This document shows positions 63,360-64,000 of a stretch of 64,000 bases of DNA, one piece after another; within the stretch, counting starts at the first letter, position 1; every line of letters starts with the position of its first letter. The position numbers and the translations under genes were made by a program. The notes under the pieces are model-generated. The model did not search any database and was not told where the DNA came from. It saw only the letters and a program-made list of their open reading frames with translations. Source of the DNA: Streptomyces scabiei 87.22 (lineage in GTDB: Bacteria > Actinomycetota > Actinomycetes > Streptomycetales > Streptomycetaceae); contig NC_013929.1 in the NCBI RefSeq assembly GCF_000091305.1, forward strand, positions 248,001 through 312,000, read 5' to 3'.

Positions 63360-63401
63360 GGGGTGCTCCGGTGGTTCGACGTGCAGCGATCTTGCTCACG
63401 C

Positions 63402-63572
63402 TCACAGCCGGAAGGTTGTTTGGCAGGCCCCCTCTGCCGCCTCATACAACTCCGGAGCCTCGAATTCTGCGTTATTCATACCGATATCCGCCAGATACGA
63501 GCCCGTTTGGGCGTCCTGTCGCCACGCGCCGGCTTCACCCCGTCGTGGCGTCGGCGGACGCGTGCGGAACAT
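63402..63572 (-). CDS. Short hypothetical protein (possible remnant)
   Basis: A 56-residue frame from ATG 63572 reads MFRTRPPTPRRGEAGAWRQ, SYLADIGMNNAEFEAPELYE and AAEGACQTTF. The second half has credible coding character and lower GC than its surroundings. No domain was recognised. It lies between the RIP-like gene and the WD40 gene, same strand. Confidence 0.35.
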   Translation of the reverse strand: MFRTRPPTPRRGEAGAWRQDAQTGSYLADIGMNNAEFEAPELYEAAEGACQTTFRL

Positions 63573-63680
63573 CTGGCGGGCCCCCAGATCGGCCTGCCGG
63601 CGGCGACGACCCGGGCACGGCAGCATGCATCAGGACTGCGGGACCGCCCGGCTGCTTCCCTGCTCCGCGGCCGTCGAGGA

Positions 63681-64000
63681 TCAGGGGCAGACCCGCCGAT
63701 AGGGCCGGTCCGGAAGGTGGGTCCGCCACTGTGCGCGGGTCAGCTCCGTGTTCCCTGCACGGGCGCAGACGAGGGACACCGCTCGGTCTGGATCGATGAC
63801 GTACCGCTGGAGCGGGACGTGCATGCCGCCCGCGTACAGCGTGGTGCTGTCCGGGCTGAAGGCAAGCGTGTCGATGCTCTCGCCAGGGGTGGGCAGGGGA
63901 GGGCCGAGGGGTTGTTGGGTCGCCACGTCCCAGAGTTGGACGGTGCCTCCGTTTCCGCCCACGGCGAGCGTGCGACCGTCCGGACTGAACGCGAGAGCCG
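63681..64000 (-). CDS. WD40-repeat protein, C-terminal end (continues past window)
   Basis: The visible 106 residues hold one complete WD repeat (ALAFSPDGRTLAVGGNGGTV then QLWDVATQ), half of the next (DTLAFSPDSTTLYAGGMHV) and the tail VSLVCARAGNTELTRAQWRT ending in YRRVCP. This ending is characteristic of Streptomyces nSTAND-type NTPases or peptidase proteins with WD40 sensors. The N-terminal effector is outside the window, so the class cannot be decided here. Confidence 0.85.
   Translation of the reverse strand, partial: ALAFSPDGRTLAVGGNGGTVQLWDVATQQPLGPPLPTPGESIDTLAFSPDSTTLYAGGMHVPLQRYVIDPDRAVSLVCARAGNTELTRAQWRTHLPDRPYRRVCP

Overview
The window is very GC-rich actinobacterial chromosome, almost certainly Streptomyces or a close relative. 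The evidence is a strong third-position G/C bias, frequent GTG and TTG starts with purine-rich ribosome sites, and typical Streptomyces families: an XRE regulator with MmyB-like ligand domain, a CebR-like LacI regulator with sugar ABC operon and GH1 enzyme, DUF2690, DUF418, a GT87/PAP2 fusion and nSTAND-type WD40. I saw no rRNA, tRNA, CRISPR array, plasmid or phage core genes. It reads as an accessory or chromosome-arm region: short regulator/enzyme modules, many decayed genes and two insertion-sequence remnants.

Layout. 1-6.9 kb: SDR oxidoreductase, DUF2255 protein, then two paralogous modules of zinc alcohol dehydrogenase plus XRE regulator in mirror arrangement (ADH<- ->XRE, XRE<- ->MFS->ADH), with a third ADH 3' fragment at 617-697. 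7.2-11.2 kb: a truncated rhamnosidase-like gene, then a cell-wall-sensing set: a secreted peptidoglycan-binding protein, two membrane-tethered helix-turn-helix proteins (one with the same outer domain) and a small secreted protein. 11.3-17.6 kb: a CebEFG/BglC-like beta-glucoside operon facing its LacI regulator across a perfect double operator. 17.7-21.4 kb: metallo-hydrolase, tandem monooxygenase-domain membrane protein, nucleoside deaminase, GNAT acetyltransferase. 20.4-22.3 kb: a 49-bp inverted repeat brackets the acetyltransferase and the remains of an IS21 istB and a DDE transposase. 22.5-31.8 kb: hypotheticals, decayed genes, an MFS exporter, a frameshifted amine oxidase, an FG-GAP protein and a ZIP transporter. 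31.8-33.7 kb: FAD monooxygenase and divergent TetR regulator sharing paired operators.

34-36.9 kb: alpha/beta hydrolase, BrkB-type membrane protein and a TetR regulator. The TetR faces a four-gene catabolic operon at 37.1-43.95 kb: SDR, amidase, a 1024-residue kinase/M23/PLP-aminotransferase fusion and an NCS1 permease. My reading is that a nitrogenous compound is imported, de-amidated, phosphorylated, cleaved by a PLP phospho-lyase and oxidised or reduced by the SDR; the substrate is unknown. 44-48 kb: an OmpR-type two-component system facing a lipoprotein and SIMPL-domain gene, with four 11-bp-phased CTGAA boxes between them. 47.8-57.2 kb: ABC exporter, NarL-type two-component system, two DUF418 membrane proteins around a secreted SGNH hydrolase, and an SPFH/NfeD pair. 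57.9-64 kb: lipoprotein, SDR remnant, ECF sigma factor with overlapping membrane partner, GT87/PAP2 fusion, and a protein at 62571-63359 that matches the ribosome-inactivating (ricin/Shiga-toxin A) N-glycosidase fold, followed by the 3' end of a WD40 protein.

The most interesting items are the ribosome-inactivating-protein-like gene, the kinase/M23/PLP fusion operon, the paired operators, the peptidoglycan-sensing HTH trio and the 49-bp inverted repeat around decayed insertion sequences. All functions are read from sequence by eye; no database search was run.
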